From: Ryuthela nishihirai
Lineage: Eukaryota > Arthropoda > Arachnida > Araneae > Heptathelidae
Assembly: GCA_038380435.1 (NCBI GenBank)
Contig: JAWZYU010000019.1
Location: forward strand, 29,227,801 to 29,291,800
DNA: 64,000 nucleotides
Reading direction: 5' to 3'
Below, in pieces: positions 21,377-32,589 of the stretch (its first letter is position 1; each line of letters starts with the position of its first letter). The notes beneath the pieces are model-generated. The model was not told the DNA's origin and ran no database searches. It worked only from the letters and a program-made list of their open reading frames with translations. Position numbers and translations under genes: made by a program.

Positions 21377-21895
21377 TTGAATTTTGAATTTTTTTTTTAT
21401 CTCTACTTTATCATTATCCTAAGACCTTTCTTTCTCTTCTTAGTTATTATCATCTCACTCTTCTTACTTCTGTCCTTAATAATTATCAATCTCACGTTAC
21501 TTCTTTTTATCATCGCATTCTCAACCTTTCTCCTCTTTATCACCGCTCATCTCTCTTACTACTCTCCGTCATCGTCGTTATCTATTCCTTCTTCTCAATC
21601 TTTATCATCACTATTCATTCAGTTGTTGTCCGGCAATAATGACAGTAATGACTACAACTGAGAAGACTTCGGCAACAACGGCGGTAACAATGGTGATTAT
21701 AATAATGACAACAATAAGGACTCCAACGAGGACAACAACAAAAACAACAATGAAAGCAGTGACGACGAAGATAATAACCGGAGTAACAATAATAACCATA
21801 GCAACAAAGATAGTAACCAGAACAACAACGACGATAACCAGAGTAACAACAATACCATAGCAACCACAAAGATAACAACATTGACTTTGAATATG
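21377..21895. repeat. Low-complexity tract with a switch from CT-rich to AAC/ACG-rich
   Basis: 21377-21630 is C/T-rich on the plus strand. From about 21635 the plus strand abruptly becomes A-rich with AACAACAA and AATAAC trinucleotide runs. Open frames on both strands across it are trinucleotide artefacts. Confidence 0.75.
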
Positions 21896-23520
21896 CAAAC
21901 GATATGTAAATGCATTACGCTTTCATTTTCGCAATGTTAAAAAAAACTTGCAGTTAATTAAATCCATTGCTTTTAAAGTATCATCACTTACTAGTTTCGT
22001 TACACAAAGTAGTTGGCGTGATAAATTGCTCACGTCCGTGGAACACACACATCTGAACTCAATCAAAGCAGTTTCGCGAATCAAAAGAAATGAAACAAGC
22101 AGGAAACAGAAGAGATGATAAAAATCTTCTCATCTTCTGGAAACCTAAGCCTTTAATGGAAAAGAACTTTTGACTACTGCAGCGGCAGGTGGCACATTTT
22201 CGGAATTATAAACTTACGAGTTCTAACAAAAGCTTTAATTTTGTAACATGTCAGGCTATGCGGGTGGGAAACCTTTCTCACGAACGCTGCACACACACAC
22301 ACGAGTCACATTTACACGAAGACGCAAGTCCGACAAGAAGACAAAAGATTTTTTTTTGCGAAAAGCTTCAAAAGTGTCAGCTTTTCAAATTAATTTAACC
22401 TTTTATGATAGGAATGTGATTGGCCCACTTGCTAAAGGTGGGAATACAAGCAGGTGTTCTCATTCACGGTAATGGCGTGCCAGCAGTTTTGTTTTCGGTT
22501 CCAAACGAATGTCAAGTCGACATTTTTGTTCCTTTTATTGGTTGGAAGACATTTAATGGAGGTTGGAGGATGGGGGGAAGTGTATGTGTGTGGAGGATGG
22601 TTGGAGCATTACCTCGGGCTATGGGAAGACACGCAAGGAATCGACTTTGCCAGGCGAAGAAAGGATGCCCATCAAAGACTACGAAGTGCAGCGCTCCACG
22701 CTGAGCACCGGCATATTAATCTCAAAGACGTTTAATTTAGTCATCGCCTTACCAGCTTCTTTGCTTGTTGTTCGTAATAATGAGACGTCAGTTATGGGCG
22801 GGATGTTCGCTTTTGGACACGCCGTGTGTGCGTGTGTCACCGTTCAGTTACCATAGTAGCCAGGAGCCATTTCAGCTCCCTCCTCAGCTTCAGCCTATTC
22901 GGTTTGCTTAGCATTCGACAGATGGCCTTTCCTTTCCTAGACAGCGAATGTAGTGATGGTTCGCAGACTAAGTATTAGGAGCTAATGTTGATTCGAAATG
23001 TGGCTAATGGCAAGAATGGTTAAATCTGTTCACTTGTGTCTGTATGTTTATCCGATTTAATGTCAACATTAGCCGAGTGTGTCACCGGCTTTCGTCGTTG
23101 AAGAAGTGTAATTTACGACCACAGACTCATGCTCTACAGTTTTCTGCCTTTTCGGCAACTGGAGAGGATTTTTTCGTCTTTAATTTTGTATTTGATCACC
23201 TTGTCATTTCTAAATTTTTATTCTGGGTTCGCAAACAAAAAAAAAATGTTTCGTTACATTTAATAATGCATCATAGGATTGTATCTATGATATTAATTAG
23301 AACTTAAATAGAATTATTGCTTTAAAACATTTAATAAAATAAATATACGTTTTAGAATTTGGTATTACACAATTATGAATAATTTTTTATAAAGCAAGAT
23401 ATTTGATTGTTAAATATTAGAGCTTCCATAACTCTAACTACCGAACTAAAAATATACTAATAGAATAATAAATAACTAACTATAAAATATAATAGAATAT
23501 ACTAAATAACTAACTAGAAA
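21896..23520. other. Single-copy sequence, no gene supported
   Basis: 22240-22860 is less AT-rich and has overlapping frames in three phases, none with a clear domain, signal peptide or splice context. A short CA run lies near 22290. I see nothing decisive. Confidence 0.45.
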
Positions 23521-23528
23521 TATTGTCG

Positions 23529-25318
23529 AAAATCGAGATTTAAATAGATTTAAGATCTTGGAAATGGCTGACACAGCCGAGGAAGCAGTTAGACAGCACA
23601 ATAGCAGAGAGCTGTACCATATAGTTAACGTTTCGTGTGGTAGAAAACGAACAGATATACAGGGATTGAAGGATAAACAAGGTAAGGTCATAGAACATGA
23701 TGATTCTGTCATGGATAGGTGGACTGAGCATTTCAGTTATGTTCTAAACAATGTGGTTAGTTCTACTCCCATTGTTTGTAATGATTATAGATGCATTGGT
23801 GGCTTTAATGTTGGCACTTAACACAATCTGAAGTTATTTTGGCTGTTTCTACACTTAAACGTCATAAATCCCCAGGAGTAGATGAAATTACTACGGAAAT
23901 GCTTAGAGCTGGGAATGTTTCTGTTACCCACTTGGGTGACTGACAGTTTGAATATCTTTCATGATACAGGCATAGTTCCTAAGGATTTTACCAGAGCTAT
24001 TAATATTCCTATTTTCAAAGAAGGTGATCGCAGTTCTTGTGATACCTATAGGAGCATCAGCTTACTCTGTGTTTCAGGTAAAGTTTTTTGCATGATTTAA
24101 TAGAATTAAGAATCTGGTTGACAGGCAATTGCGTGATGAGCAATGTGGATTCAGAAGTGGTAGGGGATGTGTAGATAAGATATTTTCACTTAGGCAGTTT
24201 CTTGAGAAATGTTTAGAGTTTCGGAAACCTTTGGTTGCTAGCTTTGTTAATTTCAAAAAGGCTTTCGACACTGTTGATCGTCATAATTTGTGGTTGATCG
24301 TGTGATCGTATGTCATACCAGATAAGTTAGTTAACATAATGAAAGCTCTCTATAATAACACTGAGTCTGTGTGAGAATTGGTAAGTCTTGTAGCAATTGG
24401 TTTAGCATTGCTTCTGGTGTTCGACAAGGGTGCATTTTATCTCCTTTTCTCTTTAGTTTGGTTATTCATTATATTATGCGAAATTCACTGCAAGGGAAAG
24501 ATTTTGGTCTTAAATGGTCTGGAGATGCGAAAATTTCTTATTTAGATTATGCTGATGATTTAACCCTTTTGGCAAATGATGTTGATGAGATGAACTCTTT
24601 CATTCGAGTTGTTGATGAGACTAGAGTAGAGTAGGTTTGGTTATAAACAGAGAGAAAACTAAAGTGATGAAAATTGGTCAGGCAGGCTGTGATTCAGTTA
24701 ATCTGAATGGTTGCAGTCTTGAGCAGGTGTCACAGTTTAATTATCTTGGGAGCTATTTAACAGATACTGGTGATGTGCGGCATGAGATTAACAGACGAAT
24801 AGGGATTGCTGCCGAAATTTTTAAGAATCTATGGAGATTGTGGAGAAATAAGCGTATACACCTAAAGACTAAAATTAGGGTGTATAATAGTTTGGCCCTT
24901 TCTAGGGTTAGTTATGGTAGTGAAACTTGGACGCTTTCTAAACAAGATAATAGGGAAACTAGATTCTTTCGATTCTAGATGCTTACGTAGTATCTTGGGC
25001 ATTAGGTGGTTCAACTTTGTAACTAATGATGAGGTTAGGCAAAGGAGTCGGCAACGTCCTTTAAGCAGCATATTGTGCAGAGAGAGACTCCGTTGATTTG
25101 GCCATGTTGCCAGTATGGATAATTATAGATTGGTGAATGGGGTTATGAACAGTGTCAGAAAGAGGGGGAGACCTAGGATGCCGTGGACAGACAATGTCAA
25201 ATAGGACCTTGTTAGAATTATTGTGCAATGGCCAGATGCAGCAGATGTAGCTCAGGACAGATATGCTTGGAGAATTGAATTGCACGGTCTGGTTTTACTC
25301 CGTAGCCCATAGCTGCTT
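23529..25318 (+). pseudogene. Decayed RTE-like LINE (reverse transcriptase region)
   Basis: A 5'-truncated non-LTR element; no endonuclease is left. The frame opens in the linker before the reverse transcriptase (RWTEHFSYVLN near 23720). It continues with SPGVDEITTEMLRAG near 23875, the IPIFKEGDRSSCDTYRSISL motif near 24010, CGFRSGRGCVDKIFSLRQ near 24150, FKKAFDTVDRHNLW near 24255, GVRQGCILSPFLFSLV near 24415 and the catalytic YADDLTLL near 24550. The thumb and tail follow (INREKTKVMKIGQ, FNYLGSYLTDTG, SYGSETWTLSKQDN). The C-terminal part reads RKRGRPRMPWTDNVK and DRYAWRIELHG, typical of this LINE group. At least four frameshifts or stops break it. It ends with a GATGATGATGG-type run near 25330. 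Confidence 0.88.
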
Positions 25319-25330
25319 GAGGATAGTGAT

Positions 25331-26585
25331 GATGATGGTGAAAATCTATAATTTATCTTCAGTCATATTTTTCTATTAAATGCATATTTTATAAGTCATA
25401 CAGCTTCGAAGTTAGATTCCAATTGAATAACAAGGAAAATATATAATATTTTTGTAGCGCACTATATATTTATATGTAAAATCGAAAGTTATATTACGCA
25501 TAGGAAATGTTCAGCATATGTATTAGAGTGGAGATGGGTGAGACCTTTCATAATTTCAAAACACAACTAAAAATTCATCCTTTTTTGTTGCATCTGATAC
25601 ATACTCTAGTGAGCTTTTCTGTCTGTTAGTTTGATCAAGAACTCCAAGTGAACTTTAAGAAATAGGAACTTGGAATTAGTATAAACTTTCCTGTTATCAT
25701 AAAGGAAAGCAAAGTTTGAACTCCCCCCCCCCCCGAAAAGGGGGGGGGCAGAGAAGTGCCGGCAAGGGAAATTTCTTGAGGATTGTTGAGCGTAGCGAAT
25801 TATATGTGAAATTAAGGATTGAGATGTATGAGTGTGATCTGTTATAAATTCCACAGCGCTGGAATTGAAAACTGGAGCAACTCTGAGAAAATATGCATGA
25901 AATAAATTCTATACAAGAGTCAGAAAAACAAATCGCCTCTGTCGAATATGGAAGGATCGATTTCAGATAGAATAAATTTTGCAAGCTTCGAACTCTAGCG
26001 CTCTCTAACGATGGAAATTCAAACCAATGGAAAAATTCTTAAACTCCGAGTGGTAGTATCTTATTAGTAGTCTCTACTGAAAAATAGTCATTGATTTTTA
26101 TCTAAAGAGCAAAAAAAAAAGTTTTTCCTCTAGCCCTTATATTAAAAAAGAGCAAATCCCGGTTGTCTGACTAAAATCCTTTAATCACCACATTCTATCA
26201 TCTACATCTCAAAATATTCTACCAGAGAGAAACTGTTTAAGATATTACTTAAAGTTTTTGACATTTTTTAACGAGTCCTACGAGAATGGAAGTTTAATTA
26301 TTGGAAGTTTCGGAAAAGTCGAATCCTTACATCATATTTGATATTTTCTATTCAACCGAAAAAAATCATTTTTTTAATTTGTTTTATTTTATTTATTTTA
26401 AAAAGGAAAAACGTGAATAGAAAATTTCTTATTTTGGCAACGAAGTAGAAGAAGGGCATTATTTAAAATAATACTTTCTGCAGGCAAGTATAGTTTCATA
26501 ACTTTTAGTCTCTGTGTTAGTATAATAGGATTTTTAGCACAGAATAATAGTTTTATAACTCTAGCTTGGGTTATTTTATATTTGA
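25331..26585. other. AT-rich spacer with a poly-C/poly-G hairpin
   Basis: C12 at about 25723-25734 is followed after GAAAA by G10, which can fold back. The rest has no supported gene. Confidence 0.5.
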
Positions 26586-26589
26586 AAGA

Positions 26590-26720
26590 TATTTTTTTTT
26601 GCACACAAAAGGCTAAAATGGCGAGGTCACAAAAATCCTTAGGGATGTCGAGAAGGTTCGGGAAGAGGACCTACTGCAAAACTGTTAAGAGACAGACTCC
26701 CGTCATAGTCATTCTGCGTG
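26590..26720 (-). repeat. SINE-M fragment
   Basis: The 3' part in reverse: TTTGCACACAAAAGGC, GGCGAGGTCACAAAAATCC, GAGGACCTACTG. Confidence 0.75.
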
Positions 26721-26800
26721 TGGGTTGACTGAGTCGGTAGCACGCCAGGCTCGTAATCTGTAGTTCCCAGGTTCGAGTCCCGGCTGGATCAGCGTTGAGA
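26721..26800 (+). repeat. SINE-M head, first duplicate
   Basis: TGACTGAGTCGGTAGCACGCCAGG, CTCGTAATCTG and GGTTCGAGTCCCGG, stopping at GTTGAGATTTA where a SINE-T interrupts. Confidence 0.9.
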
Positions 26801-26978
26801 TTTAAATAATAAATAAAAATAAATACCCCCTCAAGCAGCTGCTTGCCACAGAGGTCTGACAGGAGCCTGTCAGTTTATATGCCACAGTAGGAGATCTGAG
26901 AGGATGGCAGGACCTCAGCAGAAAAACGACACACACATCCATGACTAATTCCGGGGCTCGAACCCAGGTCCCTTAGAT
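26801..26978 (-). repeat. SINE-T copy inserted in SINE-M
   Basis: AATAAATACCCCCTC, AAGCAGCTGCTTGCC, CTGACAGGAGCCTGTCAG, and the inverted B box GGCTCGAACCCAGG. Its own A box end is missing (stops at TTAGATCA). Confidence 0.9.
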
Positions 26979-27385
26979 CACTGCAAAATTCTCCGCCCTG
27001 CCCATGGTCAGTAGGGGACACCGATGGCCTTGTCACGCCAGGCTCGTAATCTATAGTTCCCAGGTTCGAGTCCCAGCTGGATCAGCGTTGAGATTTATCT
27101 CCGCAAAATTCTCCGCCCTGCCCACAGTCAGTAGGGGACACCGATGGCCTTGGAAAAGGCCATCGTCCGTCGGATGGACGTTACGCCGTGGTCCCGGGTG
27201 CGGTAGAGCCATACCCTGTACACGTTAATAGAACACGCTGGATGGCCTTGACTGGAGGCTACCATCTGTCTCCCAACAGCTGTTCCAGTGGGTCCCCTCC
27301 CCCAATCCTTCTGTTAGCATTCGGTGTCCTTGTGACCTGGCCATTTAGCCCATGCCGCTCAGAGGTAAAACAACCCAACCTATTC
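26979..27385 (+). repeat. SINE-M with an internally duplicated head
   Basis: The sequence from CTGCAAAATTCTCC to GATGGCCTT (26979-27033) is followed by a second head (CACGCCAGGCTCG near 27037, GGTTCGAGTCCCAG) and a second copy of CCGCAAAATTCTCC to GATGGCCTT (about 27102-27153). The body then runs to AACCCAACC. Confidence 0.85.
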
Positions 27386-27545
27386 TGCGTGTTCTTTAAC
27401 GTGGACAGAATATGACTCTCTTGAATATTGGACCATTATTTAAAGGACAATAGTTTTCCAAACTTATCGCTGTCCCCTTTCTTACCGAGCGGAAGGTGGG
27501 GTGGGGTTACACATATTACGAATCTGCACGCCACCAATTAAGACA
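27386..27545 (-). repeat. SINE-M fragment, diverged
   Basis: ATTCTGCGTGTTCTTTAACGTGGAC, then a decayed body (TTTTCCAAACTTATCGCTGTCCCC) and an inverted head remnant. Confidence 0.7.
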
Positions 27546-27638
27546 AGCCTCACCCCTTATAATTCTGGACTGAACTGTAATTAATAAATTGGATTGACTC
27601 AGCTATAATATTTAAAAAAATGGTGCACAGTTAAGGGA

Positions 27639-27847
27639 ATAATTTAATCCAAAAATGATTCGCCAATGAGTGGTATTCGAATTCATGCTTGGTGCTTTAA
27701 CCACTATACTATCACCAGCTTTGTCATTTAGCCACTTAGTTGTTACTTTTAAATCTCACTGGCCTTGCCACTCATGACGCCATCTATGATCAGAAAAGGA
27801 AACTAATCCCACTCATCGGCGAATCATTTTTTCCACAAAATTATTTC
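27639..27847. mobile_element. TIR element containing a tRNA-like box
   Basis: Arms of about 45 bp, with AAAAATGATTCGCC(A/G)ATGAGTGG at their core, lie at 27639-27680 and inverted at 27801-27847. Between them, on the minus strand, GCTGGTGATAGTATAGTGGTTAA (ending near 27718) matches the start of a His/Asp-type tRNA including its A box. Confidence 0.65.
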
Positions 27848-28455
27848 TTGCATTATATGTCAACAGGTAAAATGCGAATTTCTTATTCATCAATTACTGC
27901 GTAGTTCCTTCAGAAATATTAATTCAGCATACAATCAGTGATGCTACATAATCTTATTCATTATTATTAGTAAACTGTTTTTCTAAACAATGGCAACTTC
28001 TTCAATCGATGTGTCTAACTAGTCGCGATTCAGCAGTTCGCACATAAAATTTTGTCATATGTAAGTCTTTAGTTTTATTTGCATAATCAATTGATTGCAT
28101 AAACTGCTGACTCTTCAAATCAATTCTTTGTTATTGCATAATAATATCACTATGTTGGAAAAAGTGTCCGGACACTTCCTTGTTATGTGAATAGAAAGCC
28201 ATTTTCAAAGCTACCTAACATTGAAAATAAACCTTTTACGCAAAAACTGTTATTGGCGAAAAATTGTAGATATCACTCAAATCTCTCTAAATATATTTCC
28301 CTAAACATTCGTTTAATATTTAAAGAATGAATGGAACCTGAAGCATTATCTTTAACTTTAGACATTTGTGAAAAAATACTTCAAAAGATAAAACACAACT
28401 TTGTAACAATTTGTTCACTAACATAAATTAAATAACTGAAGTTTGCGCGACGATT
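27848..28455. other. Spacer; small Tc1-like palindrome
   Basis: AAGTGTCCGGACACTT at 28162-28177 is a perfect 16-bp palindrome preceded by TATGTTGGAAA, similar in style to some Tc1-type ends. No second end seen. No gene supported. Confidence 0.4.
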
Positions 28456-28597
28456 TTTTAAAATTTCATCAATTTGGAGGCAATGTGGCAGTGCCAATTT
28501 TCAACAATCTTCGATTAATATTTAAAGAGTCATTGAAGCGGGATCATTCAACAGCAGACGACACTGTCACATTGCCTCCAAATTAATGAAATCTTAA
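28456..28597. repeat. Inverted repeat at the 3' end of the zinc-finger family copy
   Basis: Arms of about 34 bp (28456-28490 and 28563-28597) share AATTTGGAGGCAATGTG(G/A)CAGTG and its inverse. It may be the terminal repeat of the neighbouring mobile family or a fold-back of its 3' end. Confidence 0.65.
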
Positions 28598-29915
28598 AAT
28601 TAAAATGTCTTTGCCCGTCGATTGTAGAGCAGCTCAGGATCATCTCTGGCGAGCGTCCAACAGTAGTCGGCCAACATTGAAATGGACCAGTTCCCTGGTA
28701 TCATTTCTCTATCATTGAAATGTCGTGATGAAAAGGTTCACCATGCTCATCACTAACCATGCTGCGGTTGTCGGGGAAGAAATCTAAGTGGGAATGGAGA
28801 AAGTGGATCTTTAAGGATATATTGCAATTAAGTTTGTGATACAGAGACAACATGTCCTTAACCAGCTTCTTGTAGTTGTCTGCCCTGACATTCCCGAGAA
28901 ATTTAGTTGACACCAGACGAAACGCGTCCCAAGCCTTTTGCTCGTCACTCTGAAGCAGGTTGTCGAACATCTAGTCTCTGAACAGCTCGCGAATCTAAGG
29001 ACCTACAAAAATTCAATCTTTAATTTTCGTTTTTGCTAAGTTGAGGGAATTTGTCAGCCAAGTACTTGAAAGCTGATGCAGTCCAGTCCATTGTTTTTAC
29101 GAAGTTTTTCATCACATGGAGTTTGATGTGTAGGGATGGTAGCAGAATTTAGTGCATTTTGGTCGGTGCTGGGTGTTCCATATTCTTCTCTCCGACATTC
29201 AGAGATTTCCTCTAAAGCCAGTTTCTCTCCATGCAGTGCAAAGTCTTTGCTTGGCTGTCCCATTCACATGAGAAACAGCAGTACTTCGTATATCCCAGCT
29301 GCAGACCCATCAACAGAGGCACAGATAACGCACTAATGGCAGATGAATCATTAGGCACCGAAGTTTGCGAAGAACTGGACGTCGGTTCGACTCCCTCCTC
29401 ATCGTCTGAATCGATGGAAAATTCTTTTGGATGTTCGGGAACAGGAAGGCCTTCGCCGTGGGAAACTGTCAGAGTGTAGATTGTATATTCGGGTACGTTA
29501 CTGTCCACTTATTTTTCCTTGTGATGCCTCCAGAAACACGTGGAACCATTCATAAGTAGCAGTCATTTGTGTGATTGCTTGACTCTCTCCAAACCATAGG
29601 AACAGCAAACGACATCGCCACTTTTTCACCTTTATCCACTTCGGAAGATTTCTTACACAAGTACTGCAGAATATGTGTGGGGCCCAGGCCTTGTCCTGGT
29701 CCCCGATCTTGCATCTAAAATAAAACTCATACACCACTTTCACTATTGGAGTGATTGCTCTTTTCTGGCTTGCAAACGTCACTTCCCCGCAAATGTAACA
29801 AAATGTATCTGCACTCTTAACACAGTTACGAGGCATCACTACTGCTGGATTAAAACTGCAAGGATCAATTGTGTTGTACTTATGACTCAAGGGTAAATGG
29901 GAGTCGCTCAAAAGA
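28598..29915 (-). pseudogene. Decayed copy of a multicopy arthropod zinc-finger family, probably transposon-derived
   Basis: On the minus strand the N-terminal part (29498-29911) starts MPRNCVKSADTFCYICGE and has two CxxC pairs, CYICGE and FCSTCV, giving a treble-clef-like zinc-binding module similar to ZAD domains. After a frameshift an acidic Ser-rich linker follows (SIDSDDEEGVEP, 29212-29508). Next come GYTKYCCFSCEWDSQA, a stop, and the C-terminal block at 28701-28970 with LGNVRADNYKKL, HFLHSHLDFFPDN and SDEHGEPFHHDI. From memory of the family, intact members are longer; about 170 residues seem to be missing between the linker and the GYTKYCCF block. Function is unknown. The SDEHGE..H block could be the acidic end of an RNase H/DDE-type fold (inference). 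Confidence 0.7.
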
Positions 29916-30545
29916 CTTGCTCACCCTATGAGACGTCGCTTACAACTAACGATTGCATCATCTTTTGTCCGCGACTCTAAAGCCTCGATGTCAGGACTCA
30001 ACTACATTGCATCAGACAATGATGCAATACCTCCTGGGGTTGTGTGTATGGCGGGCTGATGCAATAAAACGCAATATGTTGCAATCTGTAGTTTAAAATA
30101 CAGCGTTGCGAAATGGTTACTTATGTACTCAATGCGGACTGAGTCGTTTATACATACATGACCATCTGTGTCTCTCTTAAACAAGAGCCAATCGATAAAT
30201 TGTATTGTCATTTTCCTGTTCAGTACCTCGAAATTAGTAAAGATTGGCTATTTTCATTTCAAAACCATTTTGTGTGTTGCCTAGTGTATGTAATAGATGA
30301 GATCTTGATCAGCGTTGGTATCTCAACGATCAGAGCACTCGACATGTCATTAAGAGATCGTAGGTTCGGATTCCGCCAGGCTTATAACCAGAGTAGCAAT
30401 CTGAGAAATCTCAGCTGAATGTTTCAGGCTCATAGTGTGGTATTTATTTGTTGAATACGATAGTAATAATAATAATTTGTTTCGTGCTAGAGGTTTGCAT
30501 TTTAAAGATGGTTAAAATGTTGAAGTGGTTTACTGCTCAAATAAT
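29916..30545. other. Spacer with a weak tRNA-like motif
   Basis: No gene supported. GGTATCTCAACGATCAGAGCACTCGACATGTC followed by GGTAGGTTCGGATTCC-like sequence (30315-30380) resembles a tRNA-derived SINE head, but the arms do not pair well. Confidence 0.35.
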
Positions 30546-31220
30546 CCTGGATCTCCTATCTAAACATACTAGAACGTAATCTAAGATCCCCTTGCAGAGC
30601 ATATAAGATTCATAATCTCAGATCTCCTGGATATGCATAGTAAGTTTTAATCTGAAAACTCCTGGTTGAGCATGCCAGATATTATTACGAGATCGCCTGG
30701 CTGAGACTATCAGGCCCATCATAGGAGATCTTGTCCATCTACCAGGCTCATAATCTGATTCTTCTCAATGATGCACTAGGCTTATAATCTGAAATTTTCT
30801 AGCTGAGCATACTAGACTTATAATCTGAAATCTTCTGATTGAGAGTACTAGACGTATAATCAAAAATATTCAGGCTCAGTGTACTAGGCTTGTAATCTGA
30901 AATCTTCTAGTTTAGAGTAGTGGAATCTTCTAGCTTAATGTACTAGCCTTATAAACTGAAATATTCTATCTGAGCTTACTTAGTTTATAATCTCAAATCT
31001 TCCAGCTGAGCGTACTAGGTTTATAATATGAAATATTCTGTCTGAGCGTATCAGGCTTATAATCTGAAATATTCTGGCTAAGAGACCATGCTTATAATCT
31101 GAGATATCTTAATAAAATATTGTAAACGAGAGTATGATATCAGTTGTTTGGGAGCACCAGGCTCGCAATCTGAGATATCCTGCCAAGTGTACCAGATTAG
31201 TAATCTAAAACTTCAGCTTC
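30546..31220. repeat. Tandem array, about 36-bp unit, resembling a tRNA-Met/SINE-M anticodon region
   Basis: About 17 imperfect units of the type AGCGTACTAGGCTTATAATCTGAAATCTTC. The unit aligns without gaps with the SINE-M head from AGCGCGCCAGG through CTCGTAATCTGCAG. Some units keep CTCATAATCTGA (about 30760) or CTCGCAATCTGA (about 31152), even closer to tRNA-Met. Confidence 0.8.
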
Positions 31221-31802
31221 TATCTTCAGTTTGCCACCCTCAAAGTTTTTCCTTAATTCTGTCTTTGTCTTGTTCCTTTTCACCCTAGGTAAGAAAGATT
31301 ATACGATGGGGGAGGGGGTTAATCTATTACCCGTGGGTAAGATGAAAGATTAAGTCTAGGCCCCAATGTCGGATAAGAGCAATACACTGCGAAAGTTAAA
31401 AACGCGCCATAATGCTTTAACGAGATTTGCATCCATTAAATGAAGCATGTTGGTTTTAAAAGGAAGGCAATGTGTCACTTACGACGGATGACGTCCTTTT
31501 AAAGCACATCAGCTTTTCGTTTCACTCTCAGTGGAAGTTGAACCTGACATTCTATGGACGGAATTTCCTTGCACTCCCAAATGCGAATAAAGAATACGCA
31601 AAAAAACTTTAAGAGCAAAAATTATGACGGAGGAGTAAATAGATGAAGATTTATTACATTTTAGATTTATGAGAATGTGTATATGTCTGCCATCTATCAT
31701 TTCTGAAAGTGAAAGGAAAAAAGAGGTATTAAATGAATAAATTATATCAGAAACGATTAAAAGAGTGAATTTAAACCTTCGCATCGTTTACCTATTCTAT
31801 GA
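31221..31802. other. Spacer, nothing recognised
   Basis: A minus-strand frame (31509-31784) has no recognisable domain. Confidence 0.45.
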
Positions 31803-32066
31803 GGGCGGGAGTTATTTCAGTCGGTAGCGCACCTGGTTCGTAATCTGCAGTTACCAGGTTCGAGTTCCAATCAGAGTTGAGATTTAACTCCCCTAACCCA
31901 CTTCTGTGAGTAAGGATGATGGACTTGGAAAGACCTTCGTCCGTCAAATAGGACGTTAAGTCGTGACTCTGTGTGAAAGGTAGTCATAACTTGTAGAAGT
32001 TAAAAAAACACGCTGGATGGCCTTGTCGGAAGGCTAGACGAAGATTGTCCAGTGAGTTCCCTTCTC
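31803..32066 (+). repeat. SINE-M, left half of a fold-back pair
   Basis: Head TTTCAGTCGGTAGCGCACCTGG, TTCGTAATCTGCAG, GGTTCGAGTTCC. The body is truncated at GTCCAGTGAGTTCCC. Confidence 0.85.
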
Positions 32067-32067
32067 A

Positions 32068-32352
32068 CAAGCTTTAGGAGACAGATGGAAGCCTACCATC
32101 AAAGCCATCCAACGTGTTCTCTAACGTGAAGAGGGCTTTAACGTGCACAGGATATGGCTCTCCTGTACAAGGAGCCACGACTTTATGTGCTATTCCATGG
32201 ACGGCGGCCTTTCAAAGCCTATCGGTGTCCTCTTTAAGGCCGAGGACAGGGTGTGACTTAAGGGAAATAAATCTCAACGCTAGCCCAGCAGGAGCTCAAA
32301 CTTGGGAACTGCAGATTACGAGTCTGGAGCGTTCCCGATTGACCCCTCCCCC
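32068..32352 (-). repeat. SINE-M, right half of a fold-back pair
   Basis: Begins in the middle of the body (TTAGGAGACAGATGG) and runs to the inverted head (GAACTGCAGATTACGAGTCTGG). The copy contains a repeated segment (GTGTTCTCTAACGTGAAGAGGGCTTTAACGTG). Confidence 0.85.
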
Positions 32353-32589
32353 CTCGCTCAAAAAGTTTGCGAACCACTGCTTTATCCAAAACTTCGATTA
32401 TTTATTCTCGTCTAATGAATATAAGATTGCTTTTTCTAATAGAAACAAAAAGCTTTCGTTTTGTACTCGACATAAGCATCTGAACATCAGCTTCAAAATG
32501 CTGCACGGTATCTGCGGGAAATTGGATGATATCTGATGAGAGGTCGTATTAATCCCAGATATCGTTTAATTTAGCTATCTCATTTCTTT

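Noticed and set aside
21611..21915. Overlapping open frames on both strands
   Set aside because: They are products of AAC/TTG trinucleotide repeats.
22420..22856. Three overlapping frames in a less AT-rich patch
   Set aside because: None has domain, splice or codon evidence over the others. They could be chance in balanced composition.
30315..30380. Possible tRNA gene
   Set aside because: A- and B-box-like motifs exist, but the acceptor and anticodon stems do not pair; more likely a tRNA-derived repeat.
32533..32570. Second CTGATGA as a possible hammerhead
   Set aside because: No GAAA core strand follows a stem II; the nearby GATATC pairs are a plain inverted repeat.
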